Shown: positions 16,971-25,404, counted from the first letter of the stretch. The stretch: 64,000 nt of DNA from an uncultured Oscillospiraceae bacterium (GCA_904397845.1 CAJFOX010000006.1:1-64000), one strand, 5' to 3'. Notes: generated by a model from the letters alone, not told the origin. Program-made: numbers and translations.

Positions 16971-18662
16971 CTATTCATCGTCATCATCATCTGGCCTCAC
17001 GCCCACCGGGCCTCCGCTGAAGCTGCCGGAAGACGAAGAGGAGGACACTGTCCCTTCCTCTTTAATATACAGATAGATCGTACTGGTCTTTTTGCTGACC
17101 ATCTCGCCCTCCGTCGGATAGGTACGGATAATCAAACCCGATTCGGCCGAGGCATCCACGATATATACCACTTCATATTTCAGTTCATTTTCGGTTAAAG
17201 TCTTAGTTGCAAATTCCAGGGTACTTCCCGTCAGGCCCGGCATGGAAACCATTTCAGAGCCTTTGCTTACATACAACGTCACATATCCTTTATTCGGCAT
17301 TGGCGTACCCTGTGCCGGTTCCTGATCGTATACGATATTTTTGGAATATTCTTCGTTATAATCCTCTTTCTCGATAAACTCAAAACGGTCTGCATAGGCT
17401 GGATCGTTTTTGATGACATCAATATCTTTTCCAACAAAATCCGGTACGCCGTCTGCCGATACAGCGGAATCCACTTCGGACGGCTGATCGTCCAGATAAG
17501 AGATCGTCTGAGACGGTCTGGACGGCTCTTCCTGGTCGAAAATTCCCAATGCATATAGCGCCCAGAACATCAGCCCCAACAAAATGAGCATGGTCACAAG
17601 CATAGCCCAAACTGCTACCCGTACTTTCCGATTCTTTGGCTTTTTCTTTTTGATCTCCAGATTCACCTTGGAAGATTCAAAAATCGCAGTATGGGTGTCC
17701 CCTTCTTCCAGTAAGAGGCCGGTGAACTCGTCAATATTTTGAACGCGTTTTTCGCTGGAAACACTCATCCCAGCAAAAATAGCATCAGAAATATTGGCTG
17801 GAATCTTCCCGTTCAGTTCGCGGGGAGGACATAGGTCATCGCTGATGCGGCGGCTGTTGCCATCCGCAGGGCGGGTGCCCGTAAGCGTTCGATACAGCAC
17901 CGCAGAAATCCCATATACATCCGTCCAGCTCCCCTGCCAACCACTCAGGGAATACTGCTCTGGCGCTGCATAGCCTTCAAAAAGCGCCGCGCCTACATCG
18001 CCGCCTTCAGTCCGGGTATCCGCAATGCAGAAGCCGGTCAGCCAAAGTTTGTTGTCCTGATCTACCAAAATGGTTTCCGGGCTGATGCCTCGGTGTACAA
18101 TTCCCTTCTTATGTAACTGGGACAGTGTATTCAACAGTGGGAGGAACATCTTTTTGGCCTGTCCCCAGGTTAGTTCCCCGCTGTTACGCTGCAAAAAAGC
18201 GGAAAAGTTCAGCGCACGAATATAACGATATACTACATAAACCGTGTTGTTATCCACAAAGCGATCTATTACCGGTACTACGCCGCTAATCTTATCCAAA
18301 GCCAGCAGTTGGCGAGAAAGCTCTACAAAGTCCGACAGCGCTGTTTTAAATTGGCGCTCATATCCCGTTTTAGGCCGGACGTACTGATTCGATTCATTTC
18401 TTTCTGCGATTTGATCCGGCATAAATTCCCGAATCAAAACTTTTTTATCCTCTGTCTGGTCATAAGAAATATAGGTAGCACCTTCGCTGTTTTTATCCAT
18501 CACCTTGCCGACCAAATACCGTTCCTTTAAAACGGTTCCCGGCCGCAGATAACTTAGACTGTACGGTACTCCCTCCTGGTAGCCGCAATGCGGGCATTCA
18601 CTTGCCCCCTCCGGCAATGGATTCATGCAACCCATACAAAGCTTAACATTATTTGGGGTCAT
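16971..18662 (-). CDS. Membrane pseudokinase with N-terminal zinc ribbon and PASTA repeats
   Basis: 563 aa. Residues 9-26 form a zinc ribbon (CMGC...CPHC). Residues 45-320 follow the Ser/Thr kinase fold but lack every catalytic residue. The beta3 Lys is Arg78 (VLIREF), HRDxKxxN reads HRGISPET (190-197), and DFG reads LTGF (208-211). APEQY (233-237) is kept. A basic stretch and one membrane helix (about 349-372) lead to two extracellular PASTA-like repeats (about 406-467 and 470-535) and a Ser-rich, Asp-rich tail. PASTA kinases sense cell-wall fragments; this one probably signals by binding, not phosphorylation. It sits 24 bases after the T-box-controlled ligase gene. Confidence 0.85.
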   Translation of the reverse strand: MTPNNVKLCMGCMNPLPEGASECPHCGYQEGVPYSLSYLRPGTVLKERYLVGKVMDKNSEGATYISYDQTEDKKVLIREFMPDQIAERNESNQYVRPKTGYERQFKTALSDFVELSRQLLALDKISGVVPVIDRFVDNNTVYVVYRYIRALNFSAFLQRNSGELTWGQAKKMFLPLLNTLSQLHKKGIVHRGISPETILVDQDNKLWLTGFCIADTRTEGGDVGAALFEGYAAPEQYSLSGWQGSWTDVYGISAVLYRTLTGTRPADGNSRRISDDLCPPRELNGKIPANISDAIFAGMSVSSEKRVQNIDEFTGLLLEEGDTHTAIFESSKVNLEIKKKKPKNRKVRVAVWAMLVTMLILLGLMFWALYALGIFDQEEPSRPSQTISYLDDQPSEVDSAVSADGVPDFVGKDIDVIKNDPAYADRFEFIEKEDYNEEYSKNIVYDQEPAQGTPMPNKGYVTLYVSKGSEMVSMPGLTGSTLEFATKTLTENELKYEVVYIVDASAESGLIIRTYPTEGEMVSKKTSTIYLYIKEEGTVSSSSSSGSFSGGPVGVRPDDDDDE

Positions 18663-18686
18663 TCATTACACGCTCCCGAAAGCATT

Positions 18687-20357
18687 TTATGCAGTTTCAA
18701 TCGAGGCCGCTTCCTGGAGATTTAAATATTCAACTGCCCATTCCCTCAGCTTGAACTTCTGTATCTTCCCTGCCGCATTCATAGGGAAAGCTTCTACAAA
18801 AGCTACAAAGCTGGGAACCTTATGCCGCGCCATACTGGAACGGACAAAGTCTTTTACTTCCTCTTCCGTCAGCGTGCAATCCTTTTTTAAAATAATGCAC
18901 GCCATAATTTCTTCTCCGTACCGCTTGCTGGGTACGCCGATCACCTGGACGTCGCTAATGGACGGGTGGGTATATAAAAACTCCTCAATCTCCTTCGGAT
19001 AGATATTTTCACCGCCGCGAATAATCATATCCTTGATTCGGCCTGTAATCTTATAATACCCTTTTTCGTCCACAGTTGCAAGGTCTCCAGAGTGCAGCCA
19101 GCCATCTTTATCGATCACCTGACGGGTGGCTTCCTCCATTTTGTAATAACCTTTCATTGTATTGTAACCGCGGGAACAAAATTCGCCGGTCTGTCCCGGC
19201 CCCAGCGTTTCACCGGTTTCCGGGTCGACAATCTTCGTTTCCACATGTGGCATCGACCGGCCGACAGTGCTGACCCGAAGCTCCAGGCTGTCATCTGTCG
19301 TGGTCATCGTCGTTGCCGGGGAGGCTTCTGTCTGGCCATAAGTAATTGTAATTTCCCGCATGTTCATCTTTTCCACCACCTGCTCCATTACTTTGATGGG
19401 ACAGGGTGAACCAGCCATGATGCCAGTACGCATGTGGGAAAAATCATATTTCTCAAAATCCGGATGCTCCAGCATACCGATGAACATTGTAGGCACGCCG
19501 TGGAACGCCGTACATTTTTCATTTTGCAGCGCATCCATTACCTTAACCGGACTGTAAACATCTACCGGCACCATCGCGGTGGCATGAGTCAAGCAAGCCA
19601 TCATGGCCAGCACCATTCCAAAGCAGTGGAAAAAAGGGACTACAATGCACAGCTTATCATCGTGGGTAAACTTCATGCAGTCGCCGATTGCCTTGCCATT
19701 GTTTACAATATTGTAATGAGTCAGCATAACTCCCTTGGGGAAACCGGTTGTTCCGGAGGTATACTGCATATTGCAGATATCTTGCGGATTGATACTGTCA
19801 TAAATCTCGCGGAACGTTTTATCATCAATTTTTTCCGCCTTTTGATACAGCTCTTTCCAATGGACCATGCCGGCAGGCGCTGTTTCCTGATTGCCGGCAT
19901 AAACAACCGTTTTCAGATATGGCAGCATCGGGTTGTCGTACTCCCCCGGTTTGCAGTCCTTCAGGGTCGGGCACAGCTCATTGACAACCTGGACATAATC
20001 ATTCTTCTTAAAGTTGTCAATCATAACCAGCATTTTTGAATCTGACTGACGAAGCAGGTATTCCAGCTCAAACACTTTATACGCGGTATTGACAGTGACC
20101 AGCACCGCACCGATTTTGGTACAGGCGAAAAAGGTCAGCATCCATTCCGGCACATTGGTTGCCCAAATTGCCACATGGTCGCCTTTTCGGATCCCCATTT
20201 CCAAAAAGCCCTTGGCAATGGTTTCTGCCTCTTCATTGAATTCCTTCCAGGTGCGGCGGTAATCCCGGTCGGTAAACTTAACCGCTTCGTCGTCCGGATA
20301 CTTCTCCGCCACCTGTTCCAGGAGCTTGCCCACCGTAACGTTCATCATGTCATCCAT
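18687..20357 (-). CDS. Acyl-CoA ligase (AMP-forming, ACSF2/YngI-like)
   Basis: 556 aa ANL-superfamily enzyme that activates a carboxylic acid with ATP and CoA. Motifs in order: YTSGTTGFPKGVMLTHYN (AMP-binding), VPFFHCFGM, ITYGQTEASP, GWLHSGDLATVDEKGYY, GRIKDMIIRGGENIYPKEIE, and the catalytic Lys in NAAGKIQKFKLRE. Overall it resembles medium- or branched-chain acyl-CoA synthetases. A GGGAGGAG precedes ATG 20357. A T-box leader with leucine specifier CUC stands directly upstream. From this I infer a role in leucine supply, perhaps isovalerate activation. The chain-length preference cannot be read from the sequence. Confidence 0.88.
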   Translation of the reverse strand: MDDMMNVTVGKLLEQVAEKYPDDEAVKFTDRDYRRTWKEFNEEAETIAKGFLEMGIRKGDHVAIWATNVPEWMLTFFACTKIGAVLVTVNTAYKVFELEYLLRQSDSKMLVMIDNFKKNDYVQVVNELCPTLKDCKPGEYDNPMLPYLKTVVYAGNQETAPAGMVHWKELYQKAEKIDDKTFREIYDSINPQDICNMQYTSGTTGFPKGVMLTHYNIVNNGKAIGDCMKFTHDDKLCIVVPFFHCFGMVLAMMACLTHATAMVPVDVYSPVKVMDALQNEKCTAFHGVPTMFIGMLEHPDFEKYDFSHMRTGIMAGSPCPIKVMEQVVEKMNMREITITYGQTEASPATTMTTTDDSLELRVSTVGRSMPHVETKIVDPETGETLGPGQTGEFCSRGYNTMKGYYKMEEATRQVIDKDGWLHSGDLATVDEKGYYKITGRIKDMIIRGGENIYPKEIEEFLYTHPSISDVQVIGVPSKRYGEEIMACIILKKDCTLTEEEVKDFVRSSMARHKVPSFVAFVEAFPMNAAGKIQKFKLREWAVEYLNLQEAASIETA

Positions 20358-20395
20358 TGCTCATTCTCCTCCCGTTACTTTTTCATTTTTGCCTA

Positions 20396-20669
20396 ATAAA
20401 AAGCCTTCGTCTTCTTACATAGAAGACGAAGGCGAAACCTCCGCGGTACCACTTCTGTTGACATAAAATATGCCCGCTTTAACGCGTCAATTAACACGCT
20501 TTCCGATATCGGTGGAAAAAACCGTTCGAGCCTACTGGTTGACCGTTCAGCCGACCGCTCAAGGGTGAGTTCAGAAACCCCGCAACAACCGCCTTTCAGC
20601 TAACAGCGGCTCTCTGCGTATTGCAGCAGCTCTTACTAATCCCTATCAACGCGTTGACTTTATGAAGTT
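20396..20669 (-). promoter_or_regulatory. T-box riboswitch, leucine type (specifier CUC)
   Basis: Minus-strand RNA. Stem I carries AGTA in the specifier-loop 5' side and AGAGAGCCGC in the upper part. The specifier-loop 3' side is GAA-CTC-A, read as a CUC Leu codon. Further down is the invariant T-box AGTGGTACCGCGGAGG (about 20438-20453), whose UGGU can pair with the ACCA end of tRNA-Leu. The terminator GCCTTCGTCTTCT/AGAAGACGAAGGC (20403-20433) ends in a T-run. Uncharged tRNA-Leu should stabilise the antiterminator and switch the ligase operon on. Confidence 0.93.
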
Positions 20670-20675
20670 GCAATT

Positions 20676-20704
20676 ATCTTAACAACTTTCAAAAAAAAAG
20701 TCAA
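20676..20704 (-). promoter_or_regulatory. Promoter of the leucine T-box operon
   Basis: TTGACT (20699-20704), 17-base spacer, TAAGAT (20676-20681) on the minus strand. Confidence 0.75.
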
Positions 20705-20761
20705 CAGCATTTTATAAATTTAACGAATTCCCATGAAAAAATATAAAAATTGAAATCAAAA

Positions 20762-21052
20762 TTAGGCAAATCTTTGAAATCCAGATGGGTTTTTTGATTT
20801 TGCGGTATAAACGTTTGTTCTTTGCATAGAAGTACAACGCCGCAATTCCTGACTGCGACGGGTGCGACGCAACCGAATTTCCTCCAAACGGCAAAGCAAC
20901 ATACCGAGCATGCCGGAAAACAGAAAACCAATAGATGCCAATCCCTGCATGCAGGCCCTTCCAACAGTAATATTACAAACGTCACTAGCCCCGGCTGTAC
21001 CAAACAACATGACTACCCCAATGGTAATTAATATCATAAAGACCTTTTTCAT
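20762..21052 (-). CDS. Small membrane protein behind LexA-like boxes (96 aa)
   Basis: GGGGGAGAG precedes ATG 21052. The product has two hydrophobic segments (about residues 4-22 and 38-57). A strongly basic cytosolic tail follows with EEIRLRRTRRSQELRR. I do not recognise a family. The promoter region holds GAAC-N4-GTTC palindromes of the Firmicute SOS type. SOS-induced small membrane proteins such as YneA block cell division in Bacillus, and this one could play a comparable part. It lacks the LysM domain of YneA and lies away from any lexA in this window. Confidence 0.65.
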   Translation of the reverse strand: MKKVFMILITIGVVMLFGTAGASDVCNITVGRACMQGLASIGFLFSGMLGMLLCRLEEIRLRRTRRSQELRRCTSMQRTNVYTAKSKNPSGFQRFA

Positions 21053-21074
21053 GATAATCTCTCCCCCAATTTTA

Positions 21075-21144
21075 GAACATGTGTTCTTTATCATTATTAT
21101 AACGTATGTTCTTTTTAAAGTCAAGAAAAAACGAACAAATATTC
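21075..21144 (-). promoter_or_regulatory. Promoter with overlapping LexA-like boxes
   Basis: Minus-strand promoter TTGACT (21119-21124), 17-base spacer, TATAAT (21096-21101). A perfect GAAC-ATGT-GTTC palindrome lies at 21075-21086 near the start point. A second near-match (GAAC-ATAC-GTTA on the minus strand, 21100-21111) overlaps the spacer and -10. A weaker GAAC-AAAT-ATTC is at 21133-21144. The first fits the Bacillus/Clostridium LexA consensus. Confidence 0.65.
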
Positions 21145-21185
21145 TAAATTTGAGGCAAAAATTTTTGAAATACAGTTTTCCACAC

Positions 21186-21217
21186 AAAACCCCGCCTGGA
21201 AACCAAGCGGGGTTATC
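21186..21217. terminator. Terminator after yebC
   Basis: AACCCCGC and GCGGGGTT arms, six bases from the yebC stop on the minus strand. Confidence 0.75.
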
Positions 21218-21222
21218 TAAAT

Positions 21223-21963
21223 CTAACCTTCGTAATCTTCTTCGTTATCCCAATTATGCCACACGTTCTGGATGTCGTCGTTGTCCTCCATCACTTCCAG
21301 CATTTTTCCCATTTTAACAATTAAATCCGGATCCTCAATCGCCGTCATTGTATTGGGGATATATTCCACCTCCGCAGAAGCCAGCGCATATCCTTTTCCT
21401 TCCAATGCCTCCCGCACATCCCGCAAATCGGCCGGATCGGTAAAAATTTCAATAGAATCCTCTTCGTATTTAAAGTCGGCAGCACCGGCCTCCATACAGT
21501 CTTCCATGATCTTCTCTTCATCAATGCCGGTATTCTCAATGACAATGAGGCCTTTCTGCTCAAACATAAAGGAAACACAGCCATTCTGCCCCAAGTTCCC
21601 GCCAAACTTGTCAAAGTAATGTCGTAAGTCGCCCGCCGTGCGGTTCCGGTTATCAGTCAAAGCCTCAACAATAACTGCAACACCGCAGGGGCCGTACCCC
21701 TCATAGAAAATAGTTTCATAGTCATTTTTATCGCCCTCGGAACTGGCCTTTTTTATAATACGGTCAATATTGTCGTTCGGCACATTATTCGCTTTTGCTT
21801 TCGAAATCAAATCGCGCAATTTTCCGTTTACAGCAGGATCCGGACCACCTTCCTTTACCGCCACGCTGATCTCTCTGCCAATTTTGGTAAAAACCTTCGC
21901 GCGCTGGCTGTCTGTTTTTTCTTTTTTCCGTTTAATTGTGCTCCACTTTGAATGTCCGGACAT
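21223..21963 (-). CDS. yebC: YebC/PmpR (TACO1) family protein
   Basis: 246 aa, standard length. Opens MSGHSKWSTIKRKKEKTDSQRAKVFTKIGREI, then GPDPAVNGKLRDLISKAKANNVPNDNI and YEGYGPCGVAVIVEALTDNRNRTA, all diagnostic. Family members were described as DNA-binding regulators. More recent work on YebC and TACO1 points to help with translation of proline stretches at the ribosome. Monocistronic. Confidence 0.95.
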   Translation of the reverse strand: MSGHSKWSTIKRKKEKTDSQRAKVFTKIGREISVAVKEGGPDPAVNGKLRDLISKAKANNVPNDNIDRIIKKASSEGDKNDYETIFYEGYGPCGVAVIVEALTDNRNRTAGDLRHYFDKFGGNLGQNGCVSFMFEQKGLIVIENTGIDEEKIMEDCMEAGAADFKYEEDSIEIFTDPADLRDVREALEGKGYALASAEVEYIPNTMTAIEDPDLIVKMGKMLEVMEDNDDIQNVWHNWDNEEDYEG

Positions 21964-22055
21964 AAGTCAAACCGCCTTTCATCTCTCGCTTTAACTTTAT
22001 TATTTTATCATGGCCTTTTTTAGATTGCAAGCTTTACGCTCCATTTGCGCAATAC

Positions 22056-22088
22056 AAAAAGGCCGGGTGAAAATACCGGCCTTTTTGC
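22056..22088 (-). terminator. Terminator of the cold-shock gene
   Basis: AAAAAGGCCGG and CCGGCCTTTTT arms just after the csp stop; T-runs on both strands. Confidence 0.85.
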
Positions 22089-22100
22089 ATGCGGTAAAGA

Positions 22101-22313
22101 TTACTCTGGGCGAACGTTTACCGCCCGGGTTTTTCCGCTATTCTTAGGATCTGCCTCGATATCAAAGGTCACTTTCTGCCCCTCGTTCAAAGTTTTAAAA
22201 CCATCGATCAGGATCGCAGAGAAATGGACAAATACATCCTCACCGCCATCATCGTTGGAAATAAAGCCAAACCCCTTGTCTGCGTTAAACCATTTTACTG
22301 TACCGTGATTCAT
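22101..22313 (-). CDS. Cold-shock protein (CspA family)
   Basis: 70 aa OB-fold RNA/ssDNA-binding protein with RNP1 KGFGFI and RNP2 VFVHF. The start is [17 protein letters not shown] at ATG 22313 behind GGAGG; the in-frame extension upstream is leader sequence. Acts as an RNA chaperone. Its leader carries a strong hairpin, which is likely relevant for temperature control. Confidence 0.95.
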   Translation of the reverse strand: MNHGTVKWFNADKGFGFISNDDGGEDVFVHFSAILIDGFKTLNEGQKVTFDIEADPKNSGKTRAVNVRPE

Positions 22314-22360
22314 ATTGGTACCTCCAAAAATATTTATTATATTCCGGGCAAAAGAAAAAC

Positions 22361-22416
22361 TCACATGCTTGTGTAAACCATTCGACGAACAATGACTTAC
22401 ACAAACATGTGAGTTC
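22361..22416 (-). promoter_or_regulatory. Hairpin in the csp 5' leader
   Basis: AACTCACATG-CTTGTGTAA pairs with TTACACAA-ACATGTGAGTT across a 20-base loop, nearly 19 base pairs. It lies in the 120-base leader between promoter and ribosome site. No T-run follows it, so it is not a plain terminator. A thermosensing or stability role as in other csp leaders is plausible. Confidence 0.6.
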
Positions 22417-22440
22417 AATCGTGCTTTAGAATACAAATAT

Positions 22441-22469
22441 ATTATAATAGATTTTCAATAAATTGTCAA
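22441..22469 (-). promoter_or_regulatory. Consensus promoter of csp
   Basis: TTGACA (22464-22469), 17-base spacer, TATAAT (22441-22446): a perfect sigmaA promoter on the minus strand. Confidence 0.85.
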
Positions 22470-22526
22470 GCAGCATATCCACAGAAAAGGAGGGCCTGTA
22501 CCGTCTTTACTAACCCTATTTTCAGC

Positions 22527-23333
22527 CTATTTGCTCATTTTCCGAGACTTTTCCATACAGGCATCCATTGCGGCAAATACTGCGCCGCGCAACCCGTTTT
22601 GCTCTAACGCTTCCACTGCCTCTATCGTAGTGCCACCGGGAGAACAAACCATATCCTTGAGAGCCCCAGGGTGCATTCCGGTTTCTAACACCATCTTGGC
22701 GGCTCCTAGCACAGCCTGGGCGGCAAATCGATACGCTTGTTCCCGGGGCATTCCCCCTTTTACAGCTGCATCCGCCATTGCTTCAATAAACAAATACACA
22801 TAAGCTGGAGACGACCCGCTGACCGCACCAACTACGTCGATCAGCCGCTCTTCCATCACTTCTGCCCGGCCCAGAGCGGCAAATATTGCCCGGATTTCTT
22901 CTGTCTCTTCCGGCGTGACCCATCTTCCAGGAAGCACTGCGGACATCCCTTCTCCCACTAAGCAAGGGGTATTGGGCATTACCCGAACCAAATGGACAGG
23001 ACCGTCAAAGCTTTCATCCATCATCGACAGCGTCACTCCTGCCGCGATGGACACAACGATCACTCCCGGCTTAATCTGATTCTTGATCTGCTCTATAATG
23101 GCCGTGATCAAATAGGGCTTGACCGCCAAAACTAATATATCCGATTGGGCGGCAACCTCCTGGTTATCCTCCGTTATATGGATTTGGTAATCCCGTTGTA
23201 GTAAAGACAGGTGCGTCATGCTGGGTGCAGAAGCCCAAACCTGCTGCGGCGAAAAAACCCCAGCCCGCAGAATCCCGCCGATAATAGCGCCTGCCATATT
23301 TCCTGCACCGATAAATCCAATGCTTTTTTCCAC
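22527..23333 (-). CDS. proC: Pyrroline-5-carboxylate reductase
   Basis: 268 aa. N-terminal Rossmann start IGFIGAGNMAGAIIGGIL, then DILVLAVKP, VSIAAGVTLSMM, VRVMPNTPCLVGEGM, and the C-terminal signature with VSGSSPAYVYLFIEAMADAAV and SPGGTTIEAVEALE. Last step of proline synthesis, separated from proBA by 11 kb. Confidence 0.97.
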   Translation of the reverse strand: MEKSIGFIGAGNMAGAIIGGILRAGVFSPQQVWASAPSMTHLSLLQRDYQIHITEDNQEVAAQSDILVLAVKPYLITAIIEQIKNQIKPGVIVVSIAAGVTLSMMDESFDGPVHLVRVMPNTPCLVGEGMSAVLPGRWVTPEETEEIRAIFAALGRAEVMEERLIDVVGAVSGSSPAYVYLFIEAMADAAVKGGMPREQAYRFAAQAVLGAAKMVLETGMHPGALKDMVCSPGGTTIEAVEALEQNGLRGAVFAAMDACMEKSRKMSK

Positions 23334-23371
23334 ACAAATTCCTCCCTTTCTTCTTGTAGCACAGGATAAAG

Positions 23372-23405
23372 AAAAAAGGAGGGGTGTATTTCCCCCTCCT
23401 TTTAG
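23372..23405 (-). terminator. Terminator of the FrlB-like gene
   Basis: AAAAAGGAGGGG and CCCCCTCCTTTT arms between the SIS gene and proC. Confidence 0.85.
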
Positions 23406-23440
23406 AAGCTATGTAAAAGCCCTTATATACTAATTTTCAA

Positions 23441-24403
23441 TTAGTATTCCAGTTTCCACATATATCTTCTGACGGTTAACGGATGCTTTCTCTCCTCAGA
23501 CAGCTTCTGAGCAAAAACGCGGATCGCATGAACGAGCAGCAACGGGTTAAAGAACTCAACAACTTTATCGTCAATGGTGTTGATGCCCAGCTCTTTTACG
23601 TCTACAATCATCAGTTTCTCAGCATACTGTTTCAGGAAGTCCAGAGCTCTCTGATCCAGCGGACGGGTACGGCCCTCGCTCATGAATACGATAAAGGGAG
23701 TCTCACGGTCAGTAATCTCAAACGGGCCATGGAAATACTCGCCGGAGTGGATCGCAGAAGAGTTGATCCACTGCATCTCCATCAGCAGGCAGATCGCGAA
23801 GGAATAAGCAACGCTGTGTGCAGAACCGGAACCCATGGTGTAAATGAGTTTCTCGTCTTTGTACATCTTCGCCCATTTCTCAGCTCTGGGAGCAATGAAC
23901 TTAGTAGCATTGCCAACGATTTTGTCAATTCTATCAAAGCCGTTGTACATCTCATCGTAGTTCTCGTAGCCCTCGGTCTGATTCAGGATCTCGACAGCCA
24001 GCTGCAAAGAATAGCCCTGTCCGCTGTTAGCAGTAGAACCCTTCTCAGGAACCAGGACATAATCGCCATTCTGAGCCAGAGGGGACTCGGGTTTATTGGT
24101 AATAACAATGGAAGCTGCACCGGCTTTTTGAGCGATCTCAGCAGCTTTTACGGTCTCAGGAGTATTACCGGAAGAAGACTGTGTGATAACGATAGAATGT
24201 TCGCCCAGAGATTTCGGGGTGGCATGGCAGAACTCGTTGGAGCTGTAATGATCTACTTTCAGCTCTTTGCTCTCGCTCTCCAGGAAATATTTACCCGGAT
24301 GCAGACCGGCATAAGAACCGCCGCAAGCAACAAAGTACACGCTCTTGATCGTGCCTTTGGCTTTCAGGATTTCAGCAATAACGGATTTCGGACAACAAGC
24401 CAT
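23441..24403 (-). CDS. SIS-domain sugar-phosphate deglycase (FrlB-like)
   Basis: 320 aa from ATG 24403 (AGGAGG eight bases upstream). Two SIS domains: VYFVACGGSYAGLHPGKYF and ITQSSSGNTPETVKAAEIA bind the sugar phosphate, and the C-terminus HPLTVRRYMWKLEY is typical of the FrlB group. Those enzymes cleave fructoselysine-6-phosphate or related Amadori compounds to glucose-6-phosphate and an amine. No fructoselysine kinase or transporter is nearby, so another 6-phospho-aminosugar is possible. A GntR regulator lies just upstream. Confidence 0.78.
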   Translation of the reverse strand: MACCPKSVIAEILKAKGTIKSVYFVACGGSYAGLHPGKYFLESESKELKVDHYSSNEFCHATPKSLGEHSIVITQSSSGNTPETVKAAEIAQKAGAASIVITNKPESPLAQNGDYVLVPEKGSTANSGQGYSLQLAVEILNQTEGYENYDEMYNGFDRIDKIVGNATKFIAPRAEKWAKMYKDEKLIYTMGSGSAHSVAYSFAICLLMEMQWINSSAIHSGEYFHGPFEITDRETPFIVFMSEGRTRPLDQRALDFLKQYAEKLMIVDVKELGINTIDDKVVEFFNPLLLVHAIRVFAQKLSEERKHPLTVRRYMWKLEY

Positions 24404-24498
24404 TGGAAATTCCTCCTTATAAATAATAGGCAATTTTCCGGCACAGCGAAAGCCGCGCCATATTCATAGGAGCCACGGAAAAACACAGAAAAATCCCA

Positions 24499-24554
24499 TG
24501 GTTATCCTATAACGTCATATTATCATAACCATCCGCATTTGTAAACACAAAAAA
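24499..24554 (-). promoter_or_regulatory. Promoter and candidate operator of the FrlB-like gene
   Basis: On the minus strand TTTACA, a 17-base spacer and TAATAT form a plausible promoter near 24515-24545. Inverted arms TGGTTAT (24499-24505) and ATAACCA (24525-24531) bracket the -10, suggesting a repressor site, perhaps for the neighbouring GntR protein. Confidence 0.4.
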
Positions 24555-24645
24555 CAAAAATCGTGAATTTGGTCAAAATTTCATAGAGATATGTGTATAT
24601 TTTTTCGATTGTCCACGGAGACCGGAAAAACTTCTTTGCACCATT

Positions 24646-25359
24646 CTAAAAGCTGAATCGATAAGTCACACCATCCATATAAACAATATTATGATGAACG
24701 GGGTGATCTTCTTCGTCATATACAACCGTTCGCATCAAAAAAAGCGCCGCCCCTTTGTTGATTCCAAGCAACTGAGCCTGCTCTGCCGTTGCGTAGGCAA
24801 TCTCCACGCTTTTTTCCGAGCGAACCGGAACCAGCCCCAATTCTTCTTTCAAAATGGCGTAGATCGATCCGCTGAGATTATGATGCAACAAAAATTCATA
24901 CTTTGGATAGGGATAATAGGAATGCTCAATCAAAAGCGGCACATCGTCCCGAAAACGCAGGCGCGTGATGTGAATCACCTTATCCTCCGCCGAAACGCCC
25001 AAGCGGCTGATATCATGTTTGTTTGCCTTATCCACCGTTACAGACAAGACTTGGGATTTGGCCACCTGATGATTGTCTTCGCAATCTTCTGTAAAGCTTT
25101 TTAGCTTTACCAACTCTCTACTGGGACGCGTCTGGCTGACAAAAGTCCCTTTTCCCTGGCTTTTAATCAGGTACTTTTCATTGATTAATTCCTGGATGGC
25201 ACGGCGGACGGTAATACGGCTGACATTATACTGCTTCATCAGCTCCTGTTCGGTGGGAATCTGCTGTCCCGGCGCATATTCCCCATTCACCACTGCAGTC
25301 CGAAGGATTTTCTTCAGCTGGAGGTATAGGGGTTCATTGTGATCCTGCAACAGCTCCAC
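24646..25359 (-). CDS. GntR-family regulator (HutC/UTRA type)
   Basis: 237 aa. N-terminal winged helix (EPLYLQLKKILRTAVVNGEY, then ELMKQYNVSRITVRRAIQEL) and a C-terminal UTRA effector domain. UTRA regulators of this class usually bind sugar phosphates. It lies between two divergently related SIS-domain genes on the same strand and most likely controls them. Confidence 0.9.
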   Translation of the reverse strand: MELLQDHNEPLYLQLKKILRTAVVNGEYAPGQQIPTEQELMKQYNVSRITVRRAIQELINEKYLIKSQGKGTFVSQTRPSRELVKLKSFTEDCEDNHQVAKSQVLSVTVDKANKHDISRLGVSAEDKVIHITRLRFRDDVPLLIEHSYYPYPKYEFLLHHNLSGSIYAILKEELGLVPVRSEKSVEIAYATAEQAQLLGINKGAALFLMRTVVYDEEDHPVHHNIVYMDGVTYRFSF

Positions 25360-25404
25360 GATTCTTCACCATCTTTCTTTGCCAGTCTAAGCGATTCAAA
25401 ACAC

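Noticed and set aside
20701-21003. Other frames of about 100 codons around the LexA-box gene
   Set aside because: They lack ribosome sites and are out of phase with the promoter-proximal frame starting at 21052.
23483-24469. Plus-strand open frame of 328 codons
   Set aside because: It is the antisense shadow of the FrlB-like SIS gene, whose motifs and ribosome site are clear.
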